Assembly (NCBI RefSeq): GCF_037935975.1
Contig: NZ_CP149817.1
Location: forward strand, 5,270,001-5,334,000
Source: Teredinibacter turnerae
GTDB taxonomy: Bacteria > Pseudomonadota > Gammaproteobacteria > Pseudomonadales > Cellvibrionaceae
Reading direction: 5' to 3'
Length of the DNA: 64,000 nt
Positions 16,887 to 26,499 of the stretch are shown piece after piece (position 1 is the first letter of the stretch; each line of letters opens with the position of its first letter). The notes under the pieces were generated by a model. That model saw only the letters and a program-made list of their open reading frames with translations, ran no database searches and was not told the DNA's origin. A program made the translations under genes and the position numbers.

Positions 16887-18160
16887 GGGATTGCCGCCGC
16901 CTGAGGGAGTTGCACGGGAGTAGATTCGGTTAAAAAACTTATGCCGAGAGAGAGTGTGGATACCTGCGCAGGGAGTGTTTGCGCAGCGGCGAGCCATTCA
17001 AAATAGGTGTTGCCGTCGCGCGTGTCGCCAAATAAGACCACACCTACCAGCGTATTGCCGCGCAACAGAAGTTTACGATACACCTGATGGCGGCAGTCGT
17101 GTAGGACTATCTCGCGATGTTCCGGCCGTGTGATGTACTCCCCGGCGGAATAAAGCTGGACCCCGGACACCTTGAGTTTGGTGGCCACCTGGGGGTTGCG
17201 AAACGGTGTGTGGCGATTATCGCAGAGTCGGTCGGCGAGGGTGACGCATTGATGCCAGATAGGCTCTACCAGACCAAAAGTCGCGCCCTCGAACTCACAG
17301 CATTCTCCCAGCGCACTGATGTTTGCCGCAGAGGTTTGCATGAGGGCGTCGACCTGGATACCGCGCCCACAGGCAATTCCGCTATTCCTCCCCAGCTCCT
17401 GGTTAGGGGTAATGCCGGTGGCGATAACAGCCAGATCGCAGGCCAATTCGCGGCCGTTGTGCAACAAGATTTTTTCAACGGCACCTGTATCGTCACCCTC
17501 GAAGCTGGCGACTTCTGCACTCAGCGCGAAAGCGACACCCTTGGCGGCCATCACCGACTGCAGCATGGCGCCGGCGGTCGCGTCCAGCTGGCGGTTTAGG
17601 GGCCAGCCACTGCGGTGCACCACGGTGACAGCGACACCTTTCAGGGCCAGTCCATACGCCGCTTCCAGGCCTAACAGGCCGCCGCCAATCACCACGGCGT
17701 TGGCGGCATTGCGCGCGGCTGCGGTGATCGTATCGACATCCACCAAGGTGCGGAAGCTGAAGATATTCTTGAGTGTTTGGTTTTTGGCCGGGATCGCGGC
17801 CGGGCGCGAGCCGGTGGCAATAACTAGCTGGTCGTACGCCAGTTGCTGGCCATCATCCAGGGTAATAATCTGTTTTTCTTTGTCGATCTGAGTGCCGCGC
17901 TTGCCTGCGATAAAATTGATTCCCTGCGCTGCAAACCAGGCGGGGCTTTTGTGGATAATGGTGGCGCGCTCAGTTTCGCCTGCCAGTACAGGTGACAGCA
18001 TAATGCGGTTGTAACTGCCTTCAGGTTCATCGCCAATAACGGTAATCCGGAACTGGGTGCAGCCGCGCTTGAGCAGCTCGTCGAGCAGCCGCCCGGTCGC
18101 CATACCATTGCCAACAATAATCAGCTCAAATCGGTTGTCTTGTCGTTGTGAATTTTCCAT
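16883..18160 (-). CDS. nasB: FAD-dependent electron-transfer subunit of assimilatory nitrate reductase
   Basis: This 425-residue flavoprotein resembles the N-terminal half of NirB/NasB NAD(P)H-nitrite reductases. FAD-binding motif 1 is ELIIVGNGMATGRLLDELL; the second dinucleotide-binding motif is AVVIGGGLLGLEAAYGLALK; the ATG motif is DLAVIATGITPNQ. It lacks the BFD, siroheme and ferredoxin domains of NirB, so it is a short reductase. Its four-base overlap with nasA strongly suggests that it passes electrons from NAD(P)H to that enzyme. It is the first gene of the operon, with 337 upstream bases that hold several palindromes. The symbol follows the Klebsiella usage and is less certain than the function. 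Confidence 0.85.
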   Translation of the reverse strand: MENSQRQDNRFELIIVGNGMATGRLLDELLKRGCTQFRITVIGDEPEGSYNRIMLSPVLAGETERATIIHKSPAWFAAQGINFIAGKRGTQIDKEKQIITLDDGQQLAYDQLVIATGSRPAAIPAKNQTLKNIFSFRTLVDVDTITAAARNAANAVVIGGGLLGLEAAYGLALKGVAVTVVHRSGWPLNRQLDATAGAMLQSVMAAKGVAFALSAEVASFEGDDTGAVEKILLHNGRELACDLAVIATGITPNQELGRNSGIACGRGIQVDALMQTSAANISALGECCEFEGATFGLVEPIWHQCVTLADRLCDNRHTPFRNPQVATKLKVSGVQLYSAGEYITRPEHREIVLHDCRHQVYRKLLLRGNTLVGVVLFGDTRDGNTYFEWLAAAQTLPAQVSTLSLGISFLTESTPVQLPQAAAIP

Positions 18161-18497
18161 CTATGCGTATTCTTGGTGCTTTAAATGGGGTTCAGGTACC
18201 AAATTTTGGCTCACCTGTACAAGTTTAGTGAAATAAAATGCACCACGAATTTAAATAAATGCATTATATGAGTGCATACTTCTTATAAATCTGCGGCTTT
18301 TCAAAGGTTTTCAGCTTGTGAGCAAGATTTAAACCATGGTTTGGAACCGCAAATATCTTTGGCGTAACTAAAATTTTAGTGGCGCTTCAAAACTGATCCA
18401 AATCAGGGCGTATGCTTGAGTTGAACCTGACGCTGCGCTGCAGAGCCAGACAGTGGCTATCGACCATGTATACATCGATATTGAAATACCGTATTGC
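18161..18497. promoter_or_regulatory. Upstream region of the nas operon with three palindromes
   Basis: No gene is visible in these 337 bases between nasB and the 3' end of metR. Three perfect palindromes stand out: AAACCATGGTTT at 18331-18342, ACTAAAATTTTAGT at 18367-18380 and ATGTATACAT at 18466-18475. The AT-rich part (18200-18300) is the likely promoter for the leftward nas genes. An imperfect repeat (TGCATTATATGAGTGCA) lies near 18261-18277. I cannot assign a regulator to any of them. Confidence 0.45.
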
Positions 18498-19376
18498 CTA
18501 ACGTGCGCTGTCGAGAAATGACGCGATAAAGGGGTTGGCTGTTTCTGCTTCCTGGCGCACACCCAGGTGAATATGCTTGTGCACACCCTGTTGCCCCAGA
18601 CGCACGGTGGTAATCGCCAGCTCGCCGCGCATTTGCTCCACCAGCCATAGGGGAAGGCAAGCCACACCGCGGCGGGCGGCGACCAGCTGGAGCATCATTT
18701 CGGTGGCTTCTATGACTTTGTGTTTGCGGGGCTGGCACTGGCCGGGGAGCAAAAATTCCGTATAGATGTCGAGCCGTGACGGCTCTACCGGGTAGGTATA
18801 GAGCACCTTGTCGGAGAGCGCGTTTGGCGCTATCCATTTTTCGTTGGCCAGGGAATCTTGGCTGCTGACAACGAGCACTTGCTCGTAGGCGAAGCAAGGG
18901 TGGAATTCAACACCGCTGCGGGCAAGTGGATCGGGGGTGACCAGGATGTCGATATCGTAATTGAAGAGCGCCGCCATCCCTCCGAACTGAAATTGCTGTT
19001 TTACGTCCACGTCGACGCCAGGCCATTGCGTGAGAAACGGCTCAACAATAGTTAACAGCCACCGATAGCACGGGTGGCATTCCATACCGATTCGCAAGCT
19101 GCCGCGATTACCCTGGGCGAAGTCCGCCATGGTGTCGTCCAGGCGCTCCAGTTGGGGTAACAGCCGCTGCGCTTCGAGCAACAAGTGGCGGCCCGCTGCG
19201 GTCAACTGAAGTTGTCTCCCCTGTTTTATCCACAGACTTACGCACAGCTGCTGTTCCAGCTTTTTAACCGCATGGCTGAGCGCAGACTGGGTGAGATGAA
19301 GCGAGTGCGCCGCGCGCGTTAGTGAACCCTGGGCATCGATTTCGCGCATGATGCGCAAATGCATTCGATCAATCAT
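18498..19376 (-). CDS. metR: MetR, LysR-type activator of methionine synthesis
   Basis: This LysR regulator has about 292 residues. The HTH is SLTRAAHSLHLTQSALSHAV. The MetR-specific effector region includes IGMECHPCYRWLLTIVEPFL, VTPDPLARSGVEFHPCFAYE and LYTYPVEPSRLDIYTEFLLP, matching the homocysteine-sensing MetR of enterobacteria closely. MetR binds TGAAnnnnnTTCA sites and, with homocysteine, activates metE and metH. I prefer the start MIDRMHLRIM at 19374-19376, the usual MetR N-terminus; an ATG at 19389-19391 would place the operator inside the gene. No strong Shine-Dalgarno sequence is seen for either. The gene is divergent from metE, the normal arrangement. Confidence 0.93.
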   Translation of the reverse strand: MIDRMHLRIMREIDAQGSLTRAAHSLHLTQSALSHAVKKLEQQLCVSLWIKQGRQLQLTAAGRHLLLEAQRLLPQLERLDDTMADFAQGNRGSLRIGMECHPCYRWLLTIVEPFLTQWPGVDVDVKQQFQFGGMAALFNYDIDILVTPDPLARSGVEFHPCFAYEQVLVVSSQDSLANEKWIAPNALSDKVLYTYPVEPSRLDIYTEFLLPGQCQPRKHKVIEATEMMLQLVAARRGVACLPLWLVEQMRGELAITTVRLGQQGVHKHIHLGVRQEAETANPFIASFLDSAR

Positions 19377-19377
19377 A

Positions 19378-19390
19378 TGAATTCTATTCA
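19378..19390. promoter_or_regulatory. MetR box (TGAATTCTATTCA)
   Basis: The 13-mer TGAA-TTCTA-TTCA fits the MetR consensus TGAAnnnnnTTCA exactly. It lies directly next to the preferred metR start codon and about 90 bases upstream of metE, so MetR bound here could both repress its own gene and activate metE. Half-sites (TGAAATAAT at about 19399, TTCATT at about 19418) nearby may form a weaker second site. Confidence 0.8.
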
Positions 19391-19478
19391 TGTAAAAATG
19401 AAATAATACCATTTTTATTCATTAATTAGCCTGCATAAACTGCCCGCCAACATTTACTGGCCTTGGGAGGGCACGATT

Positions 19479-21770
19479 GTGGTCACTGTGCATAATTTGG
19501 GATACCCACGCATAGGCGCTGCGCGCGAACTAAAATTTGTGCTGGAAAAATATTGGCGCGGGGAAGCGGACGAGGATCAACTGCAAGGGGTCGCCAGCGA
19601 ATTGCGCCAGCAGCACTGGGCACATCAGCAGGCCTGCGACTGGGTGCCGGTCGGGGATTTTTCACTCTATGACCAGGTGTTGGACACCAGTGTGATGCTC
19701 GGCAACCTGCCAGCCCGTTTTGCCCACTTGCCGCCCACGGAGCTGGCGACCTATTTCGCAGTAGCACGCGGCGTGCACGGTGACGAGGCGGCGTCTGCCT
19801 GCGGTCATCACGGTGGCGATGCGGCGGAAATGACCAAGTGGTTTGATACGAATTATCACTATCTTGTGCCAGAGGTTACCGCTGATACCCAGTTCTCGCT
19901 AAACAGTGAGCGTTTACTTATGCAATTAGCGGAGGCACACAGGCTTGGAGTGCGTGCCAAGCCCGTTATTCTCGGGCCGCTGACTTATCTGTGGCTGGCG
20001 AAAGCGAAAGATAGCAGCGACCCACTGGCACTCCTCGACAGGCTTTTGCCTGCATACCAGATGTTGCTCAGCCAGTTGGCCGATGCGGGTGCCGACTGGG
20101 TACAAATTGATGAGCCCATATTGGTGACAGAGCTGGACCGTCACTGGCAGCACGCATTCAGTCGCGCCTATCACGGACTGCAGCAACGCGGTATACGCCT
20201 GCTCCTGGCAACGTATTTTGGACCCCTGCGGGACAATCTGCAGCTCGCCTGTCAGTTACCGGTTGCGGGTATTCACCTGGATGCCGTGCGCGGCCGCGAT
20301 GATGTGCCTCGCCTCGCCGATTGGTTGGGCGACCACAAAGTGCTGTCGTTGGGCGTAGTGGACGGGCGCAATATTTGGCGCACGGACCTCGCTGCGGCCT
20401 TGGACTGGCTAGCGCCCATCGCCGAAAAATTTTCACAGCGCCTGTGGCTCGCGCCTTCCTGTTCGCTGTTGCACGTCCCCGTGGATGCCGATGTGGAAAC
20501 CGGCATGGATCAGGAGATTCTGCGCTGGTTGGCGTTTGCCCGCCAGAAACTGGCCGAGTTGACAATCCTGCAGCACGCCTTAAACCACGGCCGCGACAGC
20601 GTGGCCGCGCAACTGGCAGACAACGCCGACGCTGTTCGCGCGCGCAGGGAGTCGCGCCGGGTCACGGTGGCGGCGGTACAAAAGCAACTCGCTCAGGTTG
20701 ATGGCCGTTGGGGGCAAAGGGTGAGCGCGTACCCGCAGCGCAGCGAGAAACAGGCGGCGATACTGGCGTTGCCGCCCTTCCCTACCACCACGATAGGCTC
20801 ATTTCCGCAGACGGCCGATATTCGCAAGGTACGCAAACAGTTCAAAAGCGGGGCGTTGAGCGAACAAAGTTACCGTGCGGCAATGGCCGCCGCCATTGCG
20901 GATGCGGTATCGATACAGGAGCGACTCGGCCTGGATGTGCTGGTCCACGGTGAAGCCGAGCGCAACGATATGGTCGAATACTTCGGCGAACAGCTGGAAG
21001 GGTTTGTATTCAGTCAGCACGGCTGGGTGCAATCCTACGGTTCGCGCTGTGTTAAACCGCCGATTATTTACGGCGATATTCAACGCCCCTACCCGATGAC
21101 CGTCGACTGGATAAAATACGCTCAATCATTGACCAATAAACCCATGAAAGGCATGCTCTCGGGCCCGGTGACCATGCTGAACTGGTCGTTTGTACGCGAC
21201 GATCAGCCGCGCAGTCTCACCTGTCAGCAACTGGCGCTGGCGATCCGCACCGAAGTACAGGATCTTGAACGCGCCGGCATCGGCATTATCCAAATCGATG
21301 AAGCCGCGTTGCGCGAAGGCTTGCCTTTGCGGCGCAGCGAGTGGCAGGGATATCTGAACTGGGCGGTGGAAGCGTTTCGGATAGCGGCCAACGGTGTTGC
21401 AGACGATACCCAGATCCATACCCATATGTGTTATAGCGAGTTTAATGACATTATCGGCGCAATCGCACATATGGACGCAGATGTCATCACGATAGAAACC
21501 AGTCGATCACATATGGAGTTGTTAGACGTATTTCGTGACTTCCACTACCCCAACCAGATCGGACCCGGTGTTTACGATATCCATTCACCTGCAATCCCCT
21601 CGGCGGAGCAGATGGTGGCGCTGATAACGCGCGCGGCACAGACGATTCCGGCGGAGCGGCTGTGGGTAAATCCGGATTGCGGCCTGAAAACCCGGCGTTG
21701 GGAGGAAGTATTACCAGCGTTGCGACATATGGTGAATGCCGCGCAAACACTCCGCGAAAAAGCCGGGTAG
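19479..21770 (+). CDS. metE: Cobalamin-independent methionine synthase
   Basis: This cytoplasmic enzyme of 763 residues transfers a methyl group from 5-methyltetrahydropteroyl-triglutamate to homocysteine. It starts [20 protein letters not shown] at GTG 19479, with GGGAGG eight bases upstream. The C-terminal catalytic half begins around [20 protein letters not shown] and carries the zinc site: His and Cys in [10 protein letters not shown], Glu in the following [10 protein letters not shown] strand, and Cys in [14 protein letters not shown]. The length is normal for MetE (about 750-765). It is controlled by the divergent metR through the box at 19378-19390. No cobalamin riboswitch fits in the short leader. 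Confidence 0.97.
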   Translation: MVTVHNLGYPRIGAARELKFVLEKYWRGEADEDQLQGVASELRQQHWAHQQACDWVPVGDFSLYDQVLDTSVMLGNLPARFAHLPPTELATYFAVARGVHGDEAASACGHHGGDAAEMTKWFDTNYHYLVPEVTADTQFSLNSERLLMQLAEAHRLGVRAKPVILGPLTYLWLAKAKDSSDPLALLDRLLPAYQMLLSQLADAGADWVQIDEPILVTELDRHWQHAFSRAYHGLQQRGIRLLLATYFGPLRDNLQLACQLPVAGIHLDAVRGRDDVPRLADWLGDHKVLSLGVVDGRNIWRTDLAAALDWLAPIAEKFSQRLWLAPSCSLLHVPVDADVETGMDQEILRWLAFARQKLAELTILQHALNHGRDSVAAQLADNADAVRARRESRRVTVAAVQKQLAQVDGRWGQRVSAYPQRSEKQAAILALPPFPTTTIGSFPQTADIRKVRKQFKSGALSEQSYRAAMAAAIADAVSIQERLGLDVLVHGEAERNDMVEYFGEQLEGFVFSQHGWVQSYGSRCVKPPIIYGDIQRPYPMTVDWIKYAQSLTNKPMKGMLSGPVTMLNWSFVRDDQPRSLTCQQLALAIRTEVQDLERAGIGIIQIDEAALREGLPLRRSEWQGYLNWAVEAFRIAANGVADDTQIHTHMCYSEFNDIIGAIAHMDADVITIETSRSHMELLDVFRDFHYPNQIGPGVYDIHSPAIPSAEQMVALITRAAQTIPAERLWVNPDCGLKTRRWEEVLPALRHMVNAAQTLREKAG

Positions 21771-22257
21771 CGCCTGTCCGGCTTGACGTTCGGCGCTTTT
21801 ATTTACGCGCCTTGGGCGCTATAGTTCCCGGCAGGTTCAACGGCTCTGCACCGGCAGTGCCGCAGCCTCTGGGGTGGCGAGTATGCTCAGCCAGACTCCG
21901 CCAACCCGATAGCGCCTTGTCATGATCCGATTGTTTCTTGTTATTGTTCTCGCCCTCAGCGCAATTTTAATAAGCGCCGATATAATCCCGGCAGGGGCTA
22001 CGCTGGCCGCTGGCTGCGAGTTCGTGGCGTCCGCTGAACTGGACGATGACAGCGCTGATTTCGATGCTTTGGCCCACAAAGTGGCGACTGTGTCCCCCAG
22101 AGCCAGACCTGGTGCGATGGAAGCTCGCCTTCCGTCTGGCGTGGCCGGATTCAACTGCGACCATCAACTTATTCGTGCCCCTCCCCCCTCCCTTACGTAA
22201 GCTTGAAAGATTGCCTGCCCGCCAGGCGTTGTTGAGTGCTGCATGCGGAGTTGTTGA
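21771..22257 (+). other. 487-base gap with a weak small-protein frame (21922-22200)
   Basis: The frame 21922-22200 begins with ATG and a convincing signal-peptide-like start (MIRLFLVIVLALSAILISAD), then an acidic stretch (ELDDDSADFDALAHKV). Its last 35 residues look non-coding. A different frame (22046-22261) then reads as plausible protein (RWKLAFRLAWPDSTATINLF) and ends with TGA overlapping the trkH GTG by four bases. This is consistent with a small exported protein gene broken by one frameshift, or with chance. No family is recognised. Confidence 0.3.
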
Positions 22258-23712
22258 GTGAATAATCGTGCGTTAACACTGTTTCTACTGGCCTTACCCC
22301 TGGGTTTAATGGGCTCAGTGCAGCTGGTGTTTGCCGGTGTCAGCCATTTTATTTTCAACGATCATGAAGAAGCGGAGTTTCTCCTGCCGGCACTGGGTTT
22401 GGTCGCCTGTTCGCTCGTTTTGTTGCTGTTCAAACGGCGGATCAATATGCAGAGCATTGGTTATCGCACGGCATTGTTGTACGCGGTGGTCACTTGGGTG
22501 GCGATGGGGGTGACGGGGGCGATTCCGATCATTAACGCGACTGGAGTGTCGTTTACCGACGGGGTGTTCGAGTCAGTCAGCGCGCTCACGACCACTGGTG
22601 CAACTGTCCTGAGCGGCCTCGATACCATGCCGAAAACTTTTTTGATGTACCGCCAGTTTTTGCAGTGGCTGGGCGGTCTCGGGGTGGTGATTTTTGTGGT
22701 TGCGGTGTTGCCGATGTTGAACGTAGGTGGCATGCGGCTGCTAAAAGCCGAAACCCCTGGGCCGATAAAAGACGATAAGCTCACCCCGCGCATCGCCAGT
22801 ACCGCACATTATTTGTGGCTGGTGTACCTGGCGATCACTTTGCTGTGTGCGCTCGCCTATTGGGCGGGCGGGATGTCGCTGTACGACGCAATTGCGCATA
22901 GCTTTACCACGGTCTCCACGGGCGGTTTTTCTACCCACGATGCCAGTATGGGATACTTCCAGAGCCATACTCTGTTGATGATTTCCAATGTGTTTATGCT
23001 CGCTGGGGCAATAAACTTCGCGCTGCATTTTCGCGTGTGGGAATCGCGGGCTGTTATTGCTTACTGGCACGACGAGGAAAACCGGGTATTTATGCTTACC
23101 GTGCTTGCCATGACCGCGGCGATCACCTGGGTGCTGGTAAGTCGTCATTACAGCGAACTGACCCTCGAAACGGTGAGTGACACCTTGTTTCATGTGATTT
23201 CGTTTATTACCAGTACTGGCTATGGCGCGAGCAGTTTTACTGAGTGGCCAGTGCTCGCCACTTTTCTCCTGGTGATCGCTGGCTATATGGGCGGATGTGC
23301 CGGGTCCACTGCCGGCGGCAATAAATTCGTGCGCAATATTCTCGCGGTTAAATACGTCGCGCGGGAGATGAAACGACTGGTGCATAACTGGGGTATGTTC
23401 TCGATTCACTACCAGGGCCGGGCAATCGAAAATTCGGTGCTCAATGCGACCATGTCGTTTTTGTTCCTAACCGCCATCAGCAGTCTGGTATTTTCTTTGG
23501 TGCTGGTGGCTACCGGTTTGGATTTCTGGTCTTCTATCACAGCGGTGGCTGCCTGTGTGAATGTGCTCGGCCCGGCGTTTGGTGAACTCGGGAGCAACTT
23601 TCAGCCCGTGAACGACGTCGGCACCTGGGTCCTCAGCTTGGCGATGATTCTTGGGCGTCTGGAATACTTTACTGTGCTCGCAATATTGTCCCCGATGTTC
23701 TGGAAACGCTAA
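22258..23712 (+). CDS. trkH: TrkH/TrkG-type potassium uptake protein
   Basis: This 484-residue inner-membrane protein is built from four pore-loop repeats. The selectivity segments are visible as ALTTTGATVLSG, FTTVSTGGFSTHDASMG, ITSTGYGASSF and, in the fourth repeat, NVLGPAFGELGSNF. The signature WLGGLGVVIFVVAVLPML and MGGCAGSTAGGNKFVRN are classic TrkH blocks. TrkH takes up K+ (with Na+ or H+) together with the cytoplasmic regulator TrkA, which is not in this window. The start is GTG at 22258; an upstream GCGGAG may serve as a ribosome site. The length is normal for the family. Confidence 0.93.
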   Translation: MNNRALTLFLLALPLGLMGSVQLVFAGVSHFIFNDHEEAEFLLPALGLVACSLVLLLFKRRINMQSIGYRTALLYAVVTWVAMGVTGAIPIINATGVSFTDGVFESVSALTTTGATVLSGLDTMPKTFLMYRQFLQWLGGLGVVIFVVAVLPMLNVGGMRLLKAETPGPIKDDKLTPRIASTAHYLWLVYLAITLLCALAYWAGGMSLYDAIAHSFTTVSTGGFSTHDASMGYFQSHTLLMISNVFMLAGAINFALHFRVWESRAVIAYWHDEENRVFMLTVLAMTAAITWVLVSRHYSELTLETVSDTLFHVISFITSTGYGASSFTEWPVLATFLLVIAGYMGGCAGSTAGGNKFVRNILAVKYVAREMKRLVHNWGMFSIHYQGRAIENSVLNATMSFLFLTAISSLVFSLVLVATGLDFWSSITAVAACVNVLGPAFGELGSNFQPVNDVGTWVLSLAMILGRLEYFTVLAILSPMFWKR

Positions 23713-23766
23713 AATCGGCGCCCGGTGCCGGCGAGTGCCATTAATAACAAGGAGCCCCTCGGTCGT

Positions 23767-24708
23767 ATGGAATGCCGAACCCCATTTTTCTGTTTCATTG
23801 CTGTCGCATGCCTGAGCTACGCGGTTTTAGCGCACGGCGAAATTTATCAGTGGACAGACAGCAACGGCAAAGTCCATTTTAGCGATCAGCGCCCGCGCGC
23901 CGACCAGTTAAGCGACGTGGTGCCCGAGAGCCAGGCGCACCGCTGGCGCGGCTTTAAAATTGCGATTACCGACAAAAGCCTAAGCCTCACCGCGGCGGAA
24001 GTCCGCAAGATCGAAACCGGCGTCAACCATGTGTATTGGCTGTACGACCGGGTATTGTTTTTCGATATGTATAAAACCGTTCCGGTGAATATCACCATAC
24101 TGGCGGACGAGGCCGACTACTACGCGTACTTGCAAGAGAAACTTGGGCCAGATGTACCGCCTTCGCGGGGAATGTACCTGCGCGCCGACAATCAGATCGT
24201 TGCCTATATCCAAAAAGATCGAGCGCGTAGCTTCCGCACCATTAATCACGAAGTGAGTCATGCGCTTTTGGCGACTCTGGCGCCTCACACCGCAGCCTGG
24301 TTGAACGAGGGCTTGGCGGAGCAGGCGGAGTTGTTGCAGGAAAAGTTGGGGGATATGCGAATTCTCGGCGATCGTGGCCAGTTTCGAACCACGGTAAATG
24401 GCTATGCCGATGAATCGTTACCGCCCTTGCGCGAATTTCTAGCCATGCACAGTGGTGAGTGGTCGCGCACCAACCGTCACGGCAACTATGGCTTGCAATC
24501 CTACACGGGCACCTTCTGCTATTTTCTGTTCAGCAGTGTGCAAGGGCGTGCCTTACTGACCCGTTTAATCCACCGCTACGAGCGCGGTACACAGGGAACC
24601 GCCGTGGCGCTGGTGGACGAGCTCTATACTGGCGGTGTGGATATGCTCGAAGTTCAGTGGCAGGCGTTTTTGCGCGGGGCACCGCCGCGTTATATCACGC
24701 TGCAATAG
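23767..24708 (+). CDS. Secreted DUF4124 plus gluzincin-like (HExxH) peptidase domain protein
   Basis: This exported protein of 313 residues starts at ATG 23767, downstream of an AAGGAG with rather long spacing. After a signal peptide comes a short DUF4124 domain (EIYQWTDSNGKVHFSDQRP). The main domain resembles the peptidase-MA-like group: FRTINHEVSHALLATLAPHT gives the zinc motif H-E-V-S-H, followed by WLNEGLAEQAELLQ with the downstream Glu, and the QSYTGTFCYFLF helix that follows in this family. Zinc binding and a peptidase fold are supported; activity and substrate are unknown. It lies 54 bases after trkH on the same strand but has no obvious link with potassium transport. Confidence 0.8.
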   Translation: MECRTPFFCFIAVACLSYAVLAHGEIYQWTDSNGKVHFSDQRPRADQLSDVVPESQAHRWRGFKIAITDKSLSLTAAEVRKIETGVNHVYWLYDRVLFFDMYKTVPVNITILADEADYYAYLQEKLGPDVPPSRGMYLRADNQIVAYIQKDRARSFRTINHEVSHALLATLAPHTAAWLNEGLAEQAELLQEKLGDMRILGDRGQFRTTVNGYADESLPPLREFLAMHSGEWSRTNRHGNYGLQSYTGTFCYFLFSSVQGRALLTRLIHRYERGTQGTAVALVDELYTGGVDMLEVQWQAFLRGAPPRYITLQ

Positions 24709-24716
24709 CCCACCAC

Positions 24717-25103
24717 TCAGACATTAACCTTGTAATTAAGGTCGCGGGCCTCGTCGCCGGTCATGCCGCGAAAACCCCACTGGTGCGGCGCCTGCTCCTT
24801 GATCACGATTTCCACATCTATCGGTGCCAGACCCACGTGTTGCTCGATCTCGCGAAACAACGTTTTAATCAGTGTTTTCTGGGTGTCTACTGTGCGGCCG
24901 GCCATCATATTGATTTCGATAATGGTATAGGCAGCGCTGCGCCCGCCAGGATAGTAAAAATCGTCTTCCGCCAGGTGCACGAACCGGTGTGCGCGTTTAT
25001 CTTCCGGCAAACCTAAAACCTGCTGCATACAGCGGTGAATCGTGTTGGAGAGTACAGACGTTTTTGGCTTCAATTGGCTGCCAATACCATAAATTACGAT
25101 CAT
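24717..25103 (-). CDS. Tautomerase-family protein
   Basis: The 128-residue product matches the two-unit tautomerase family: MIVIYGIGSQLKPKTSVLSN, QVLGLPEDKRAHRFVHLAED and the C-terminal IVIKEQAPHQWGFRGMTGDE. Usual tautomerases use an N-terminal Pro exposed after removal of Met; here residue 2 is Ile, so the classic catalytic Pro1 is missing, as in many members of this subgroup. The enzyme's reaction is therefore uncertain. It converges with the peptidase-like gene (8 bases between stops) and stands downstream of the hemerythrin-GGDEF gene. Confidence 0.82.
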   Translation of the reverse strand: MIVIYGIGSQLKPKTSVLSNTIHRCMQQVLGLPEDKRAHRFVHLAEDDFYYPGGRSAAYTIIEINMMAGRTVDTQKTLIKTLFREIEQHVGLAPIDVEIVIKEQAPHQWGFRGMTGDEARDLNYKVNV

Positions 25104-25175
25104 CGGGTGTCCTGGAGGATAGCGGAGTAGACGCCAGAGCTTAGCGCAGGTGGGGTGAAAGGAGGAAGCGGGTCG

Positions 25176-26315
25176 TTATGGCAACCGACTGATCCACCGA
25201 TTGCGGCCCTGGGTTTTGGCCGCGTACAAGCGCGCATCCGCTTGGCCCAAAAACAAATCCTGGGTATCGCCGGCGGAAGGCATGTGGGTGAATACCCCAA
25301 GCGACAAGGTAACCAGAGGTGCTGCGCGCGCATGTTCGTTGGGGATTTCGCGAGCCAGGACGGCGAGGCGCAGGCGTTCTGCGTAGATTTCTGCATCGGC
25401 TAGCTGAGTGTTGGCCAGCAGAACGGCAAACTCCTCGCCGCCAACCCGAAAAGCAAAATCCGCGCTGCGGCGGCTGCTTTCCGTTATGACTTTTGCCACG
25501 GCTTGCAGTGCCAAATCGCCTTGCGCGTGGCCGTAGGTGTCGTTTAGCTTTTTGAAATCATCAATATCGAGATAAATCAGGGTGAGGAAGTTGCGCTGAC
25601 GCCGCGCGCGATTGATTTCCCGCTGCAGTACGGTATCGAAATGACGCCGATTGAACAGGCCGGTGAGTTGGTCGGTAATGGCCAGGTTCACCAACTCGCG
25701 ATTAGTGGCTTCGAGTTTGTTTTGAATGTCATTGCGCTGCGCGCGCTCGCGCAGCAAGGCAAGTGTGCGGCTTGCCAACTGGCTGTGCATATTCAGAAGC
25801 GTGTCGACAAACACCGTGAGCAGGTTGTTCGCCCGGCTTTTCGCCAGCGCCTTAGCCGCTTTAGGGTCCAGTCCGCTCTGGATCGCCAATACTGCGTCGG
25901 CAAGTTTTTTATCGTCCTCCAATATATGGCAGAGCAACCAGCGTACTAGGAAGCGAAAGGTGCGCTCGATTGCCTGGTCTGCGTCGAGGTTTTCGTCTCT
26001 CCCACACAACTTGGTCAGGCTCGGAATAAAATTCGCGTGCTCCCGCTGGTGCGCGCTAAACCAGGCGTCGCCAGCAAGATATTTTTCCCAGATAGCCTCT
26101 TCGGTGGCGAAGTGATAGCCTGCGTAGTCGGCTAGATCAGCGTAAATATGGTCGGCTTCTGCTGGCGACCCTACCATGAGGCAATGGGCCAGGCGATTGG
26201 TTAGCGCCACCAAACGCTGGTGCTGTTCGTCGATAATATCAATCCCGGTTTCCAGGTTTTTGTCCCATCGGAATACCGGGTTGGCATCACATTCAAGGGC
26301 GTGGTGAAATATCAC
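25176..26315 (-). CDS. Bacteriohemerythrin-GGDEF diguanylate cyclase
   Basis: This cytoplasmic protein of 379 residues has two domains. Residues about 14-145 form a bacteriohemerythrin with the diiron ligands in place: IDEQHQRL, YHFATEE, HQREH and HILEDD. A short coiled coil (about 190-215) leads to a GGDEF domain (about 218-379) with an active-site GGEEF. The inhibitory I-site RxxD (RSAD) lies five residues ahead of GGEEF, so product inhibition by cyclic-di-GMP is expected. The domain pair is known from cyclases whose activity follows O2 or redox state at the diiron site. It probably links oxygen to biofilm or motility decisions; the target is not visible. It is a single-gene unit, followed by the tautomerase. 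Confidence 0.93.
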   Translation of the reverse strand: MIFHHALECDANPVFRWDKNLETGIDIIDEQHQRLVALTNRLAHCLMVGSPAEADHIYADLADYAGYHFATEEAIWEKYLAGDAWFSAHQREHANFIPSLTKLCGRDENLDADQAIERTFRFLVRWLLCHILEDDKKLADAVLAIQSGLDPKAAKALAKSRANNLLTVFVDTLLNMHSQLASRTLALLRERAQRNDIQNKLEATNRELVNLAITDQLTGLFNRRHFDTVLQREINRARRQRNFLTLIYLDIDDFKKLNDTYGHAQGDLALQAVAKVITESSRRSADFAFRVGGEEFAVLLANTQLADAEIYAERLRLAVLAREIPNEHARAAPLVTLSLGVFTHMPSAGDTQDLFLGQADARLYAAKTQGRNRWISRLP

Positions 26316-26499
26316 GGTTGGCTCTCCTCACGATGGATGAGGCGCAAGAGGTTGTATAAAAAATATTCACTTACCCTGAGCATAGCAGAGCCTGGTCGAC
26401 GGCCGGATTTCACGTACACTTGTACGATGATGGCCGATAATTAGCCGCTAAATTCCGTCTTTTCCCACTCGAAATCCCACAACAAGGAGTACCCCCGCC

